A DNA stretch of 64,000 nucleotides, taken from assembly GCF_913020055.1 (NCBI RefSeq), contig NZ_CAJWCF010000008.1, positions 1 through 64,000 on the forward strand, given 5' to 3'. Below are positions 40,876 to 51,060 of the stretch, one piece after another (the stretch's first letter is position 1; each line of letters starts with the position of its first letter). A program made the translations under genes and the position numbers. The notes under the pieces are model-generated. The model searched no databases, was not told where the DNA came from, and saw only the letters and a program-made list of their open reading frames with translations. Source of the DNA: an uncultured Paraglaciecola sp. Lineage in GTDB: Bacteria > Pseudomonadota > Gammaproteobacteria > Enterobacterales > Alteromonadaceae.

Positions 40876-42045
40876 ATGAAAACTCATATATTTATCGCCA
40901 CCACTCAAGGCTTAGTAGCGATACAAAATATCACGCCTATTGATGACGAAGACATTAGCTCTGTTGTATCCGTTAATGGCACTTCAACTACCGCCAATAT
41001 CAGCAGCAGTTACCACAACTTTGTCAAAAAAGGCGTGGGCATTATCCATAAGATGTTTGGCGCCTGCAGTTATCGAGTGGATATCAGTGCGCGAATAGAC
41101 CAAGGTAATAGTTGGCAAGTCGCCATGTATTTAGCTCACCTAGCCCAAGCAAAAGGTATATTAGGCAATGGCGAAGTTAGACAAGGTGACAGGGTTATTT
41201 GTGCCACTGGCGAGGTCAATACCACTAACCTTCAAGTACTTGCTGTTAATGAAGTCCCGGTTAAATTTGAGCTGGCTCAATCACAACTGACGCAATGGAC
41301 AGCGCTTGGCGCTGAAGTACAGTTTTTATTACCACAAGCCAATCAATCTGAAATACAACCAAACACTTATATCAAGCTAATTAGTAACCTCGAACAAGCA
41401 GCTACTGCATTGCCAAACAGCATACAAGAGCAATCAACATCTAATATAAAAACAAAAAAGTTAGTAAGTAATAACTCTCGGTACATTATCACTGGTGTAG
41501 TAGTATTATTGGTATTGGCGATGTTTTTTGGACTCAGTAAATTTATACCTTCCGATAATAGTACTCAGCAAAGTGTGGCTGAAAAAAACAATATATCTAC
41601 AGGCGACACCAACCTAAAAATACAATTAGTCGCCCAACTAAAACAAAGTAAAACCTGCGCCCAAACATCTAGTCAAAGTTTATCTCTAAGCAATAAATCC
41701 TTTGCTGAATTGGCACTCAGTCAACTCTGTGAATTACATCTGCAAACACCTCAAGCTATCGGTCAACTATTGCTCATCGCACAAGATGCCTACACAGTCC
41801 TACCGCTGAAACGTAACCAACCAGGTTGGCAAATTCCCCTGCCTAAAAATCGCTTAGCAGACCGCAGTTATTTTTTAGTTACTATCGTTAATCCCCTTAG
41901 TGAAGAAAAAATCGAAAAGTTACGGCTTTATCGTGAGGCCATGGCTAAACCAACGATGCTGACTGAAGCAGCGCTAGTGATTTGGTTGCAAACACAAGAT
42001 GTAGAATTTACTGTTTATAGTCATAAGTTGGTGCTGAAGGAATGA
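40876..42045 (+). CDS. Lon-protease-like (S16-type) domain protein with a TM helix
   Basis: DQGNSWQVAMYLAHLAQAKGILGNGEVRQGDRVICATGEVNTTNLQVLAVNEVPVKFELAQS resembles the Lon proteolytic core (DGPSAGIA...TGEV...VGGIKEK), followed by TM YIITGVVVLLVLAMFFGLSKFI. Confidence 0.6.
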   Translation: MKTHIFIATTQGLVAIQNITPIDDEDISSVVSVNGTSTTANISSSYHNFVKKGVGIIHKMFGACSYRVDISARIDQGNSWQVAMYLAHLAQAKGILGNGEVRQGDRVICATGEVNTTNLQVLAVNEVPVKFELAQSQLTQWTALGAEVQFLLPQANQSEIQPNTYIKLISNLEQAATALPNSIQEQSTSNIKTKKLVSNNSRYIITGVVVLLVLAMFFGLSKFIPSDNSTQQSVAEKNNISTGDTNLKIQLVAQLKQSKTCAQTSSQSLSLSNKSFAELALSQLCELHLQTPQAIGQLLLIAQDAYTVLPLKRNQPGWQIPLPKNRLADRSYFLVTIVNPLSEEKIEKLRLYREAMAKPTMLTEAALVIWLQTQDVEFTVYSHKLVLKE

Positions 42046-44585
42046 CAGTATTTTTTCGGGGAAAACGCCTGAGTAAAAAATGGTTTGGACTTTTGCTGTG
42101 CTGCACTTTGCTGGCTACAGTGATCATTTATCGCCAACCTATTGCTATCAAAAGCATTGAACATTTGACTCAATCACAAAATATATCCGTTACCTGCTTA
42201 AGCTTTATCTTAGATTGGCAACTAAACATTAATATTCAACAAATGTGTTTAGCTTCACCAAAAGGAAAAGTTTTTATACAAAAAGCATTTTGGCAGCCAT
42301 GGTCCAATGTTTTAAGTATTGAACAAATAACAATCACACACATTGAACAACTAGCGACTGATAATAAGGTGATTGAAACTCCACTAAATGGCCAGCAAGC
42401 AATTGCACTTAACCTACCTGACTCGTTACCAAAACTAAACATTTCAAGTCTCAAAATTGACTCTTTTGTTTTACTTCAGCCCTTACAGTTAAGTGTAAAC
42501 TCGGTTTCAGATAACAAACTGAATATCACAGGCGATGTAAATGCCTCGCTTGAGGTTTACCCAAATACTGTAGTTGGAAATATAGAATGGAATTTATCCG
42601 ACCTCGCAAAATGGATACCCCAAGCACAGAAATTCTATCAAGATAACGCCGAACAATTGCAGGATGCGGCCTTAGATACAGCCCAAATAAAAACTAATAT
42701 CACTTTTGATGGCATGGCTTTACATGCAGAAAACAGCGTAGATATAGCAAGTGTTATTCATGTTTCAAACTGCCCAATTGACGCGATTTTACAAGGAGAT
42801 GTGTTAGTTGATATAAGCCTCAGGAGTCTTAAAATCAGCTTGAATTTAAGCCAACTTAACAACGATATTTCTATAGTTAATTGCCCATTAATAACAGATT
42901 ATTTTGCCAAAGATGACGTGCCTCAGTTGTCTTTTCTGTTTCCTCAAGAAATGACTATTAGTCAAACGCATGTAGAGCTTGGCGAATTACGTATTATCGA
43001 CAAGCAAAATACACATCGAAGTATCATTCTTAAAGCTTTGAATTATAAAGCAACAGGTCTACTTGAAGTTGACTACACCACCTCAATTAGACAGGCTTTA
43101 AAGACAAAAAAAATACATGGAGGAATGCTGGATTTACAGGGGGTGGGCAATCTTTCTGTCGATCTCTCAACTGTGCATACTCAAGATACAAAACTGCCAA
43201 TCGATTTTAAAATTACTAATAGTAACAACCAATTAGTAATAAACGATTTTCAGATGGACTCTTTGTTGATCGGCAAGTTAACAATGGAATTTTCCTTACA
43301 CGAAAACGCACCTAATCAACTTAAACTGCAGGGAAATATTAATAGCCAAGATATACAGATGGGCGCCGTTAAGCTTGCAAAAACAAGTAGCCTATTTTCT
43401 ATTACAGGCGATAATTTTAATGATTTGCAATTGAGTATAGACAATCAACTATCTCAGATTTCTCACCCTGAATTCAGATTACATAACCTTGCCAATCACC
43501 TAGATTTGAATATACAGAAATTTGACACCCTGAGCTTTTCAGGGAACTCAACTATCACAAAACTAACGACGCAAAACATCAACTTGTTGCCAATTGATTT
43601 AGTGCACAAAGGGCAAGCAAGTTTGGCGAATATGACTGTATCTAGTCAGCATGACATTGGTTTTAAGCAAGGTTTTTCGATTCAGCTTGAACAGCAGCAA
43701 ACTCAGGCAAAAGTACATGTAAACCAACAAGATATCGCTAGTTTGCAACACATCATTTCACAGTTGGAAAACGCACTGTTGATTAAAGAAGGTAAACTTT
43801 CAGCCAGTATTGCTTTTGCTTTACCCAAAGAAGGTGAACCATTCTTTGCCCAAGGAAAGTCAGACTTTAAAGGGGTAACCATAAAGTATCAAGACTATGT
43901 GCTAAATAACATCACTTACCAAACACCACTCACATTTGATTCAGCAGGTCTTCAGCTAGCCGAATCTACTCTACACATAGATTCAATTGAAGCTGGAGTG
44001 TCTATTGAAAAACTTCAAGCGCTGGTTATTGCAAAAGACAGCGTATTTCGTTTAAGCCAAATTCACGGAGAAATATTTAATGGTAAGTTTTCATCCAGTC
44101 AATTGTGGTTAGATGGACGCGAGCAAGAATTCGATATCAATTTTCAGGGTATTGATTTGTCTCAGGTAGTGGCATTACAACAACAACCCGGAATCAAAAT
44201 CACTGGGAATATTGATGGCGATTTACCCATGTTGATGAATACACATGGACTCAGTATAGATAAAGGCTGGGCGTCGAGTCTTTCAGGTGGGAAGTTGACT
44301 ATAATAGATAATCCGTCCTTTGATTCTATTAAAGTCCAACAGCCTGAATTAGCCTTGCTGGAAAATATTGACTTCAGCCAATTAGAAAGCAAAATAAAGC
44401 TTAATCCAGATGGTTGGGTGTTTTTTGATTTTGCTTTACAGGGTAATAACCCTGACAAAAAGCAAAGTGTTAATTTAAATTATAGTCATCAAGAAAATGT
44501 ATTGGCTTTATTAGAGTCAATACGATTAGTTAAGTCAGTAGAAAATAGAATTGAACAGAAAATAACCCAAGGTAAGAAAAAGTGA
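42042..44585 (+). CDS. ydbH: YdbH family intermembrane bridge (AsmA-like/DctA-YdbH domain) protein
   Basis: 847 aa, N-terminal TM, repetitive beta structure, followed by ynbE-like and ydbL-like genes in canonical order. Confidence 0.82.
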   Translation: MTVFFRGKRLSKKWFGLLLCCTLLATVIIYRQPIAIKSIEHLTQSQNISVTCLSFILDWQLNINIQQMCLASPKGKVFIQKAFWQPWSNVLSIEQITITHIEQLATDNKVIETPLNGQQAIALNLPDSLPKLNISSLKIDSFVLLQPLQLSVNSVSDNKLNITGDVNASLEVYPNTVVGNIEWNLSDLAKWIPQAQKFYQDNAEQLQDAALDTAQIKTNITFDGMALHAENSVDIASVIHVSNCPIDAILQGDVLVDISLRSLKISLNLSQLNNDISIVNCPLITDYFAKDDVPQLSFLFPQEMTISQTHVELGELRIIDKQNTHRSIILKALNYKATGLLEVDYTTSIRQALKTKKIHGGMLDLQGVGNLSVDLSTVHTQDTKLPIDFKITNSNNQLVINDFQMDSLLIGKLTMEFSLHENAPNQLKLQGNINSQDIQMGAVKLAKTSSLFSITGDNFNDLQLSIDNQLSQISHPEFRLHNLANHLDLNIQKFDTLSFSGNSTITKLTTQNINLLPIDLVHKGQASLANMTVSSQHDIGFKQGFSIQLEQQQTQAKVHVNQQDIASLQHIISQLENALLIKEGKLSASIAFALPKEGEPFFAQGKSDFKGVTIKYQDYVLNNITYQTPLTFDSAGLQLAESTLHIDSIEAGVSIEKLQALVIAKDSVFRLSQIHGEIFNGKFSSSQLWLDGREQEFDINFQGIDLSQVVALQQQPGIKITGNIDGDLPMLMNTHGLSIDKGWASSLSGGKLTIIDNPSFDSIKVQQPELALLENIDFSQLESKIKLNPDGWVFFDFALQGNNPDKKQSVNLNYSHQENVLALLESIRLVKSVENRIEQKITQGKKK

Positions 44586-44764
44586 AAATATTATATTTAG
44601 GACTTGTGGCGACAGGGTTTCTAAGTGCTTGTACCCATACAGTACAAGTTGAAACAAAAGAGCCAATTACTATCAATATTAATGTAAAAATTGATCACGA
44701 AATTCGAGTGAAAGTTGATAAAGAACTTGATGACGTATTTAGTGAAGACAGTAATTTGTTTTAA
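44582..44764 (+). CDS. ynbE: YnbE family lipoprotein
   Basis: 60 aa; lipobox LSAC; VETKEPITININVKIDHEIRVKVDKELDD. Confidence 0.88.
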   Translation: MKILYLGLVATGFLSACTHTVQVETKEPITININVKIDHEIRVKVDKELDDVFSEDSNLF

Positions 44765-44784
44765 GCCAATTTAGGAATAACTTT

Positions 44785-45111
44785 ATGAAAACCAAAATAA
44801 TTTTTAAATCCCTTGTTATTGTCAGTTTACTATTTAGCAGTTTTGTTTTCGCTATAGGTTTAGGTGAAGCGAAAGACCAAGGTCTAGTGGGCGAAAAAGA
44901 TAATGGCTATTTAGGTTTAGTGATAGCAAAAGCTGAGACACAAAGTTTAGTAGATGATATCAACGCTAAGCGCAAAGAAGTGTATTTAAAACTCGCGGCG
45001 AAAAATGGTATTACCTTGCAACAAATAGAAAAATTAGCCGCTCAGAAAGCTTATGAAAAGACTAGCTCTGGTCATTACCTTTGGGTAAGTGGTAAATGGA
45101 CTACAAAATAA
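44785..45111 (+). CDS. ydbL: YdbL family protein (DUF1318)
   Basis: Signal peptide; LGEAKDQGLVGEKDNGYLGLV...DINAKRKEVYLKLAAKNGITLQQIEKLAAQKAYEKTSSGHYLW. Confidence 0.9.
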   Translation: MKTKIIFKSLVIVSLLFSSFVFAIGLGEAKDQGLVGEKDNGYLGLVIAKAETQSLVDDINAKRKEVYLKLAAKNGITLQQIEKLAAQKAYEKTSSGHYLWVSGKWTTK

Positions 45112-45418
45112 GATAGGGTTTGTAGCGTTCTAGTTTGTTCTTTTTTATTGGATTACCCAAGTTACATACAGAGAATACTCTGCAAAACCAACTTGCAAAT
45201 ACACTAAGCCCAGTAGCCTACAGCAGTACATTTTTTGCTGCTGTAAGGCAAAAACACTTTTGACGAATCGTTTTTTTGTTTAGATAAATACAAAGCGCCG
45301 CCGCTCAAGATGAAGGTATGCTCGGCCCATACTTAAAAATGCATAAGCATTTCCCCCTTCACTGCTTTATAATCCCCCACAATTCCCAAGCCAACGATAA
45401 AACAAGGCTTAAACATAC

Positions 45419-46684
45419 ATGTTTGATCAATTAGAACTAGACGATGACCTAATTCACGCAGTAGCGGACTTAGGTTATAAAGAGCCAACCAGTATCCAAT
45501 CACTGGTCATACCCGAAGCTATGAATGGCAAAGATATATTAGCCTCTGCCCCAACAGGTACAGGAAAAACAGCAGCATTTCTATTACCTGCTTGCCAATT
45601 TTTATTGGATTACCCAAGACGTCAACCGGGCTCGACGCGGATTTTGATCCTCACCCCAACCCGAGAATTGGCATTACAAATTTTTGAACAAGCCAAAGCT
45701 ATCAGTAAATATGTACCTCATATCGCATGTGGTGTGATCACAGGTGGCATCAACTACGGTACTGACCGTGATTTGTTAGAAAAAAATCTGGATATTTTGG
45801 TCGCCACACCGGGTCGTTTATTCGAACATATTGAAAAAGAAAGTTTTGATTGCCGTGATATCGAATGTCTTATTTTAGATGAAGCTGACCGTATGTTGGA
45901 TATGGGCTTTTCACCTGTAGTAAACCAAATTGCTGCAGAAGCACGCTGGCGCAAACAAACCATGTTGTTTTCAGCCACACTTGAAGGCTCGGGTATTGCT
46001 CGTTTTTCTGATGAATTGCTAAACGAACCAGTTGAATTAGAAGCAGATTCAAGCCGTAAAGAGAAAGGTATTATCCACCAGTGGATCCATCTGGCAGATG
46101 ACGCTATACATAAACTGGATTTGTTAACTCATATCCTAAGTAGCCAAGTAGAAACAGCTATTGTGTTTGTGAAAACGCGAGAACGCTTAGCCACCTTAGT
46201 CGGCCAATTACAATCAGTCGATATTGACTGTTGTTGGTTGCAGGGAGAAATGCCACAAGACAAACGTAACGAAGCTATGGAGCGATTTCGCACCGGTGAT
46301 GTAAAGATATTGATCGCCACAGATGTTGCCGCTAGAGGCATAGACGTAGACAATATTAGTCATGTAATTAACTATGATATGCCACGTACAGCCGACGTGT
46401 ATGTGCACCGTATTGGTCGTACAGGACGTGCCGGTAACAAAGGCACGGCAATTTCTATCGTAGAAGCTCACGACATTGGCATAGTGCCAAAAATTGAACG
46501 TTACACAGAACAAGTGTTAAAACGCAGGATTATTGCCGAATTACGTCCTGCCAACAAAGAAGCCAAACCACCGACTAAGAAAAAAGTCAGTAATAAGACT
46601 AAAAAGGCGGTTATTAAAGCTAAACGTACCGCCAAAATCAAAAAGCGTAAAAATAAAGGTCGAGGTAAAAAGGCCCCGTCCTAA
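45419..46684 (+). CDS. srmB: ATP-dependent RNA helicase SrmB (DEAD-box)
   Basis: APTGTGKT, DEAD motif (LDEADRMLDMGF), SAT, HRIGRTGRAG; Lys-rich C-terminus. Confidence 0.88.
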   Translation: MFDQLELDDDLIHAVADLGYKEPTSIQSLVIPEAMNGKDILASAPTGTGKTAAFLLPACQFLLDYPRRQPGSTRILILTPTRELALQIFEQAKAISKYVPHIACGVITGGINYGTDRDLLEKNLDILVATPGRLFEHIEKESFDCRDIECLILDEADRMLDMGFSPVVNQIAAEARWRKQTMLFSATLEGSGIARFSDELLNEPVELEADSSRKEKGIIHQWIHLADDAIHKLDLLTHILSSQVETAIVFVKTRERLATLVGQLQSVDIDCCWLQGEMPQDKRNEAMERFRTGDVKILIATDVAARGIDVDNISHVINYDMPRTADVYVHRIGRTGRAGNKGTAISIVEAHDIGIVPKIERYTEQVLKRRIIAELRPANKEAKPPTKKKVSNKTKKAVIKAKRTAKIKKRKNKGRGKKAPS

Positions 46685-46701
46685 TTTTTTCAGGCTATGA
46701 G

Positions 46702-47748
46702 CTAAGCGTCTTGGCGAATTTCAACTAAGTTGAAATTCGTTTGGTTATCACCCACTACCATGATTCTGCAGCGCCCCCAACTTTCAGGGATTTTCCACTC
46801 AGTATTTTCTGCTACGGTATACTTTTCTCTCTTATTTGCACAACGCAGTTCTACAGAATCCAATGTGCCTGATATATCACTGAAGCTAAAACGGTTTCGA
46901 CTAAGAGAGTGCCACCAATCACCATCGCTATCTATTTTTCCTTGGACAACAATATAGTCTTCATCTTTTAAAATCTGCCGAGCTTGGATTGCATATTGTT
47001 CTAAGAAACTGACAACTTTATCACTATTAGGTTGCTGTTCAATTTGGGTAAATGTATTTAACGCATCTGAAAATAATGATGCTTGAATTTCTAAAACAAA
47101 CTTTTGACGAAGAAGGTTGAGGAAAGCGACCTCACCAATGTGTTTACTGCTGTTACCAGAAAAGACAACTCGCTTAATACTATTTAATTGAACGTTTACC
47201 TGGCCTTGTGCTTTGGCGACCTTAGACTTCAACATCCAAAACCATGCGTCTTCGTAACTATTCCAAATTTTTTCTTCACCCATTTTAGTAATCAATTGTT
47301 CTGCCAGAAGGATATCGTTAGTTTTTAGTGCCTCTGTCGCTTTTCTATATTCTCTTACAAACCGTTTTCTGCCGCCCTTTGTTGATTTATCTAATCTAAA
47401 ATCAAGCTGCACACTGTTGCGACACTGTTCGATCTTTTCTCCATCGCGAATAGCAGGCGAATATTGCCATTGTTTAATGGCGCGTAAACTAGCCTTTTCA
47501 AAACCACGAATACCAGACGAGTCTTCAACAATTGGATCCACCACTGCACCGTTTTCGTCCACAACAAAACTAATCTGAACCCATCCTTCATTGCCGCTTC
47601 GAGCTGCAAGAGTAGGATATTTAGGAGGCACACGTTCGATGGCTTTGGCTGGAATAACAGTTTCAACTAATTCAACACTGGATGATAACGCTGTATCTGC
47701 GATTAAAACATTCGAAAATAAAGATAATACGAGTAGGGATAATTTCAT
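46702..47748 (-). CDS. TonB C-terminal domain (energy transducer TonB-like) protein
   Basis: PPKYPTLAARSGNEGWVQISFVVDENGAVVDPIVEDSSGIRGFEKASLRAIKQWQYSPAI; start trimmed to MKLSLLVLSLFSNVLIADT. Confidence 0.8.
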   Translation of the reverse strand: MKLSLLVLSLFSNVLIADTALSSSVELVETVIPAKAIERVPPKYPTLAARSGNEGWVQISFVVDENGAVVDPIVEDSSGIRGFEKASLRAIKQWQYSPAIRDGEKIEQCRNSVQLDFRLDKSTKGGRKRFVREYRKATEALKTNDILLAEQLITKMGEEKIWNSYEDAWFWMLKSKVAKAQGQVNVQLNSIKRVVFSGNSSKHIGEVAFLNLLRQKFVLEIQASLFSDALNTFTQIEQQPNSDKVVSFLEQYAIQARQILKDEDYIVVQGKIDSDGDWWHSLSRNRFSFSDISGTLDSVELRCANKREKYTVAENTEWKIPESWGRCRIMVVGDNQTNFNLVEIRQDA

Positions 47749-47874
47749 TTTACGTCCTTGAAAAGTGATATAATTATGGGAAGTTTTCTGTGCTGATAGT
47801 AGGGCTTTGTATAAACAATTACAAATATAGAAAACAGCATTAGGCAACACCGAAATCAAACCGAAGGAATATAC

Positions 47875-48477
47875 GTGAGTAAACAAGTAGTACTAGCAAC
47901 TGGCAATAAAGGTAAAGTTAAAGAGCTTGCTCGTATGTTGTCGGGCTTAGGTATTGAAGTATTACCTCAAAGCGAATTCGCCGTGAGTGAAGTGGCCGAA
48001 ACGGGTAGTACCTTTGTCGAAAATGCCATCATCAAAGCACGACATGCGGCTAAACAAACAGGCTTACCGGCAATCGCCGATGACTCGGGTTTAGCGGTTG
48101 ATGCCCTAGGTGGTGCGCCCGGAGTGTATTCTGCACGTTATTCTGGTGAGCAAGCTACAGATCAGAGCAATATCATTAAATTACTTGATGCTATGGCTGA
48201 TGTGCCTAAAGACAAACGCCAAGCCAAGTTTCTATGTGTATTAGTTTTTATGCGTCACGCTGATGACCCCACGCCTATTATTTGCCAAGGTGAATGGGCT
48301 GGCGAAATCACCAGTGAACAACATGGTGAAAATGGTTTTGGATACGATCCTGTTTTCTGGGTCGAACAACAAAACTGTAGCTCTGCTCAATTGTTGCCCG
48401 AACAAAAAAATGAGTTAAGCCACCGCGGTAAAGCGTTAAAACTGCTGTTAGCCCAACTACACAATAAAATGGGTTAA
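47875..48477 (+). CDS. rdgB: RdgB/HAM1 family XTP/dITP pyrophosphatase
   Basis: [46 protein letters not shown]. Confidence 0.94.
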   Translation: MSKQVVLATGNKGKVKELARMLSGLGIEVLPQSEFAVSEVAETGSTFVENAIIKARHAAKQTGLPAIADDSGLAVDALGGAPGVYSARYSGEQATDQSNIIKLLDAMADVPKDKRQAKFLCVLVFMRHADDPTPIICQGEWAGEITSEQHGENGFGYDPVFWVEQQNCSSAQLLPEQKNELSHRGKALKLLLAQLHNKMG

Positions 48478-48481
48478 CGAC

Positions 48482-49642
48482 TTGTCACAAGCTCATAGTT
48501 TAAAACTACCGCCTCTTTCGTTGTATATCCATATTCCTTGGTGTGTGCAAAAGTGTCCTTATTGTGATTTTAATTCTCACGGACAAAAACAACAGGTATT
48601 GCCAGAAACTGAATATGTCAGCCACTTACTAGATGATTTGGCTGAAGATGCTAAATTGGTGGGCGACAGAGCTATTCACAGTATTTTTATTGGTGGTGGC
48701 ACACCGAGTTTGTTTTCAGCCCAGTCAATTAAAAGCCTATTAGACGGGGTCAAAGATAGGGTTAACCTATTAGCCGACGCTGAAATCACCATGGAAGCGA
48801 ATCCCGGCACAGTAGAAAGCCAACGTTTTGCAGATTATGTCAAAGCTGGCATTACCCGTATATCCATTGGTGTACAAAGTTTTCAGCCAGAAAAACTATC
48901 CGCCTTAGGGCGTATTCACGATGAAAATCAGGCGCTTAAAGCCGCAACATTGGCTAAGAGTATAGGTCTAAATAGTTTTAACCTAGATCTAATGCATGGC
49001 TTACCTAAGCAGTCTTTAGACGATGCTTTGTTTGATTTGAATACAGCTATAACCCAACATCCACCACACTTATCTTGGTATCAATTGACCATTGAACCTA
49101 ATACCCAGTTTCATTCCAAACCGCCTAAATTACCGGAAGATGAGCTATTATGGGATATTCAAGAACAGGGTGATGCATTACTTCAACAAGCAGGATTCGA
49201 ACAGTACGAAATATCCGCATACAGTCAGCCAGGCCAACAATGTCAGCATAATTTAAATTATTGGCGTTTTGGTGACTACTTAGGTATTGGTTGTGGCGCC
49301 CATGGTAAAATCACCCTAGCTAACGAAGGTCAGATAATTCGTACGGTTAAAGTCAAACATCCCAAAGGTTATATGGATTTAACCCGCAGTTATACAAGCG
49401 ATAAAAAACAGGTGCCTAGCGAAGATTTACCCTTTGAGTTTTTTATGAATCGCTTTCGTTTACTTGAGCCCTGCCCTAAGTCAGATTATGCAGACTTTAC
49501 GGGGTTACCCTTAGATAATAAAACCGAAGAAAACTTACAGATTGCAATCAAGCGAGGTTTGTTAGTTGAGTCAGATGATGAATGGCAAGTCACACCTTTA
49601 GGCAGACGGTATTTAAATACACTTTTGGAAATGATGGTGTAG
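48482..49642 (+). CDS. hemW: radical SAM heme chaperone HemW
   Basis: LYIHIPWCVQKCPYCDFNSH; IFIGGGTPSLF; GAHGKI. Confidence 0.93.
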   Translation: MSQAHSLKLPPLSLYIHIPWCVQKCPYCDFNSHGQKQQVLPETEYVSHLLDDLAEDAKLVGDRAIHSIFIGGGTPSLFSAQSIKSLLDGVKDRVNLLADAEITMEANPGTVESQRFADYVKAGITRISIGVQSFQPEKLSALGRIHDENQALKAATLAKSIGLNSFNLDLMHGLPKQSLDDALFDLNTAITQHPPHLSWYQLTIEPNTQFHSKPPKLPEDELLWDIQEQGDALLQQAGFEQYEISAYSQPGQQCQHNLNYWRFGDYLGIGCGAHGKITLANEGQIIRTVKVKHPKGYMDLTRSYTSDKKQVPSEDLPFEFFMNRFRLLEPCPKSDYADFTGLPLDNKTEENLQIAIKRGLLVESDDEWQVTPLGRRYLNTLLEMMV

Positions 49643-49674
49643 TTCAAGAGTCAGATGATTATAGGCATGACACC

Positions 49675-50469
49675 CTATTCATCAAGATAAGCATTGGTGC
49701 CTGTTAATAACACGTTGTATGGCTGTAATTCTTTAATCGAGGCTCTAAGTCTATCTTCAGCCTTATCTAACTCTTTGAATCTATTACAAAACCATTGGGC
49801 TTTAAGTTTCAGACTTTCAGCTTTCGGGCCTACGTTTTGACCAATTTCTTCACCCATAGTTTCTAATTTTTTAGCGATGGCAGTGATTTTTTCTTCACCT
49901 GCCTCTCCATTTGCCACCAACCCTCCTATAGCGGATAAAATACCACCAACAGAAGTACTGATTGCCTCTTCTAGCTGTTCTTCCAACTCACGATCGACCA
50001 AGTCATCGACTTGCTCTAGTCTGCCGGGTCCCATATAGAAGTTATCATTGGCGCGAATAAACTTTTCTTTGACGCTCATTTGAACCCGCTTAAGAGATTT
50101 TTGCAGTTTCTTCTGACTTTTATCGTCTTTAACTAAGCCGCCGTAAACTTGCTCAATGGTCTCAATGGCTAGCTCTACACCTTCGTTTGCCAGCAAAATC
50201 ATTTTAGGCACAACTTGATGTATACCTGTAGACAACTCTGTGAGTTCAAGCTCTTGTTGCTCATTTAGAGCAATCCATTCACCTTTCACTATAAGTTGTG
50301 CTGGATGATTAATTTGGTAAACAGATCGCCCTCCCTTATCTAGCACTCTAATATGCTTACCGTTCACTACCACACCATAATTGAGTGACACCTCACAATC
50401 GGTCTTGGCTTGAACCTGAGTGTTAACCACCATGCTCAATACAGATAAAGTTAAAACTAGAAAACGCAT
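49675..50469 (-). CDS. YggN family (DUF2884) protein
   Basis: Signal peptide; CEVSLNYGVVVNGKHIRVLDKGG. Confidence 0.8.
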   Translation of the reverse strand: MRFLVLTLSVLSMVVNTQVQAKTDCEVSLNYGVVVNGKHIRVLDKGGRSVYQINHPAQLIVKGEWIALNEQQELELTELSTGIHQVVPKMILLANEGVELAIETIEQVYGGLVKDDKSQKKLQKSLKRVQMSVKEKFIRANDNFYMGPGRLEQVDDLVDRELEEQLEEAISTSVGGILSAIGGLVANGEAGEEKITAIAKKLETMGEEIGQNVGPKAESLKLKAQWFCNRFKELDKAEDRLRASIKELQPYNVLLTGTNAYLDE

Positions 50470-50558
50470 AAAATTCCGATAATTGTAAGTCCGATGTTAG
50501 TGTGCCTTTAAACAGAATAAAAGCAATATAAGATCAGACAAGACAGACAAAACTTAGG

Positions 50559-51059
50559 TTAATCTGCAGTTTTCACCAAACGAGTAAAAACAAATAAGCG
50601 TTTATCTTTAAGAGAATTACTGCTGTTAAAAAAGGCAATCACCCATGCGCGATCGGGATCGATAACAGAAGGGGTAGAAGTCCAATAGTCATCTGAGGAG
50701 GTATTTGGAAAAAACAATTCGTTAATGGCAGGGCGCACACAACTGCGCTCGGTTAAACTGGCTAACTCTTTCATATTTGGCACACGCCAACCTAATTGCT
50801 CTGCATATTCGTAACCATGGGCTGCTTGTAAAGCTTGTTGCCACGTCAGCTCACTCGCATCACCAGTACAGGTTTCATCAACCCATGTTTGACCAAGACT
50901 ACAACGCATCCAAATTAAGCCCAATGATTCATCTGTGACAGTACCATCAGCATTATCTACAAATTCATCTGTCTGGGCGCTTGTATCAAAAGTAGGTAAA
51001 CATGTTTGGCCTGAAGCCACATAAGATACAAAAAAACAAAAAAGGAAGAGTATTCTCAT
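50559..51059 (-). CDS. DUF1566 (Lcl) domain protein
   Basis: DNADGTVTDESLGLIWMRCSLGQTW...WRVPNMKELASLTERS. Confidence 0.85.
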   Translation of the reverse strand: MRILFLFCFFVSYVASGQTCLPTFDTSAQTDEFVDNADGTVTDESLGLIWMRCSLGQTWVDETCTGDASELTWQQALQAAHGYEYAEQLGWRVPNMKELASLTERSCVRPAINELFFPNTSSDDYWTSTPSVIDPDRAWVIAFFNSSNSLKDKRLFVFTRLVKTAD

Positions 51060-51060
51060 G

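Noticed and set aside
45220-45245. ACAGCAG...CTGCTGT hairpin as terminator of the ydbL operon
   Set aside because: The T-run is in the loop rather than after the stem; not convincing.
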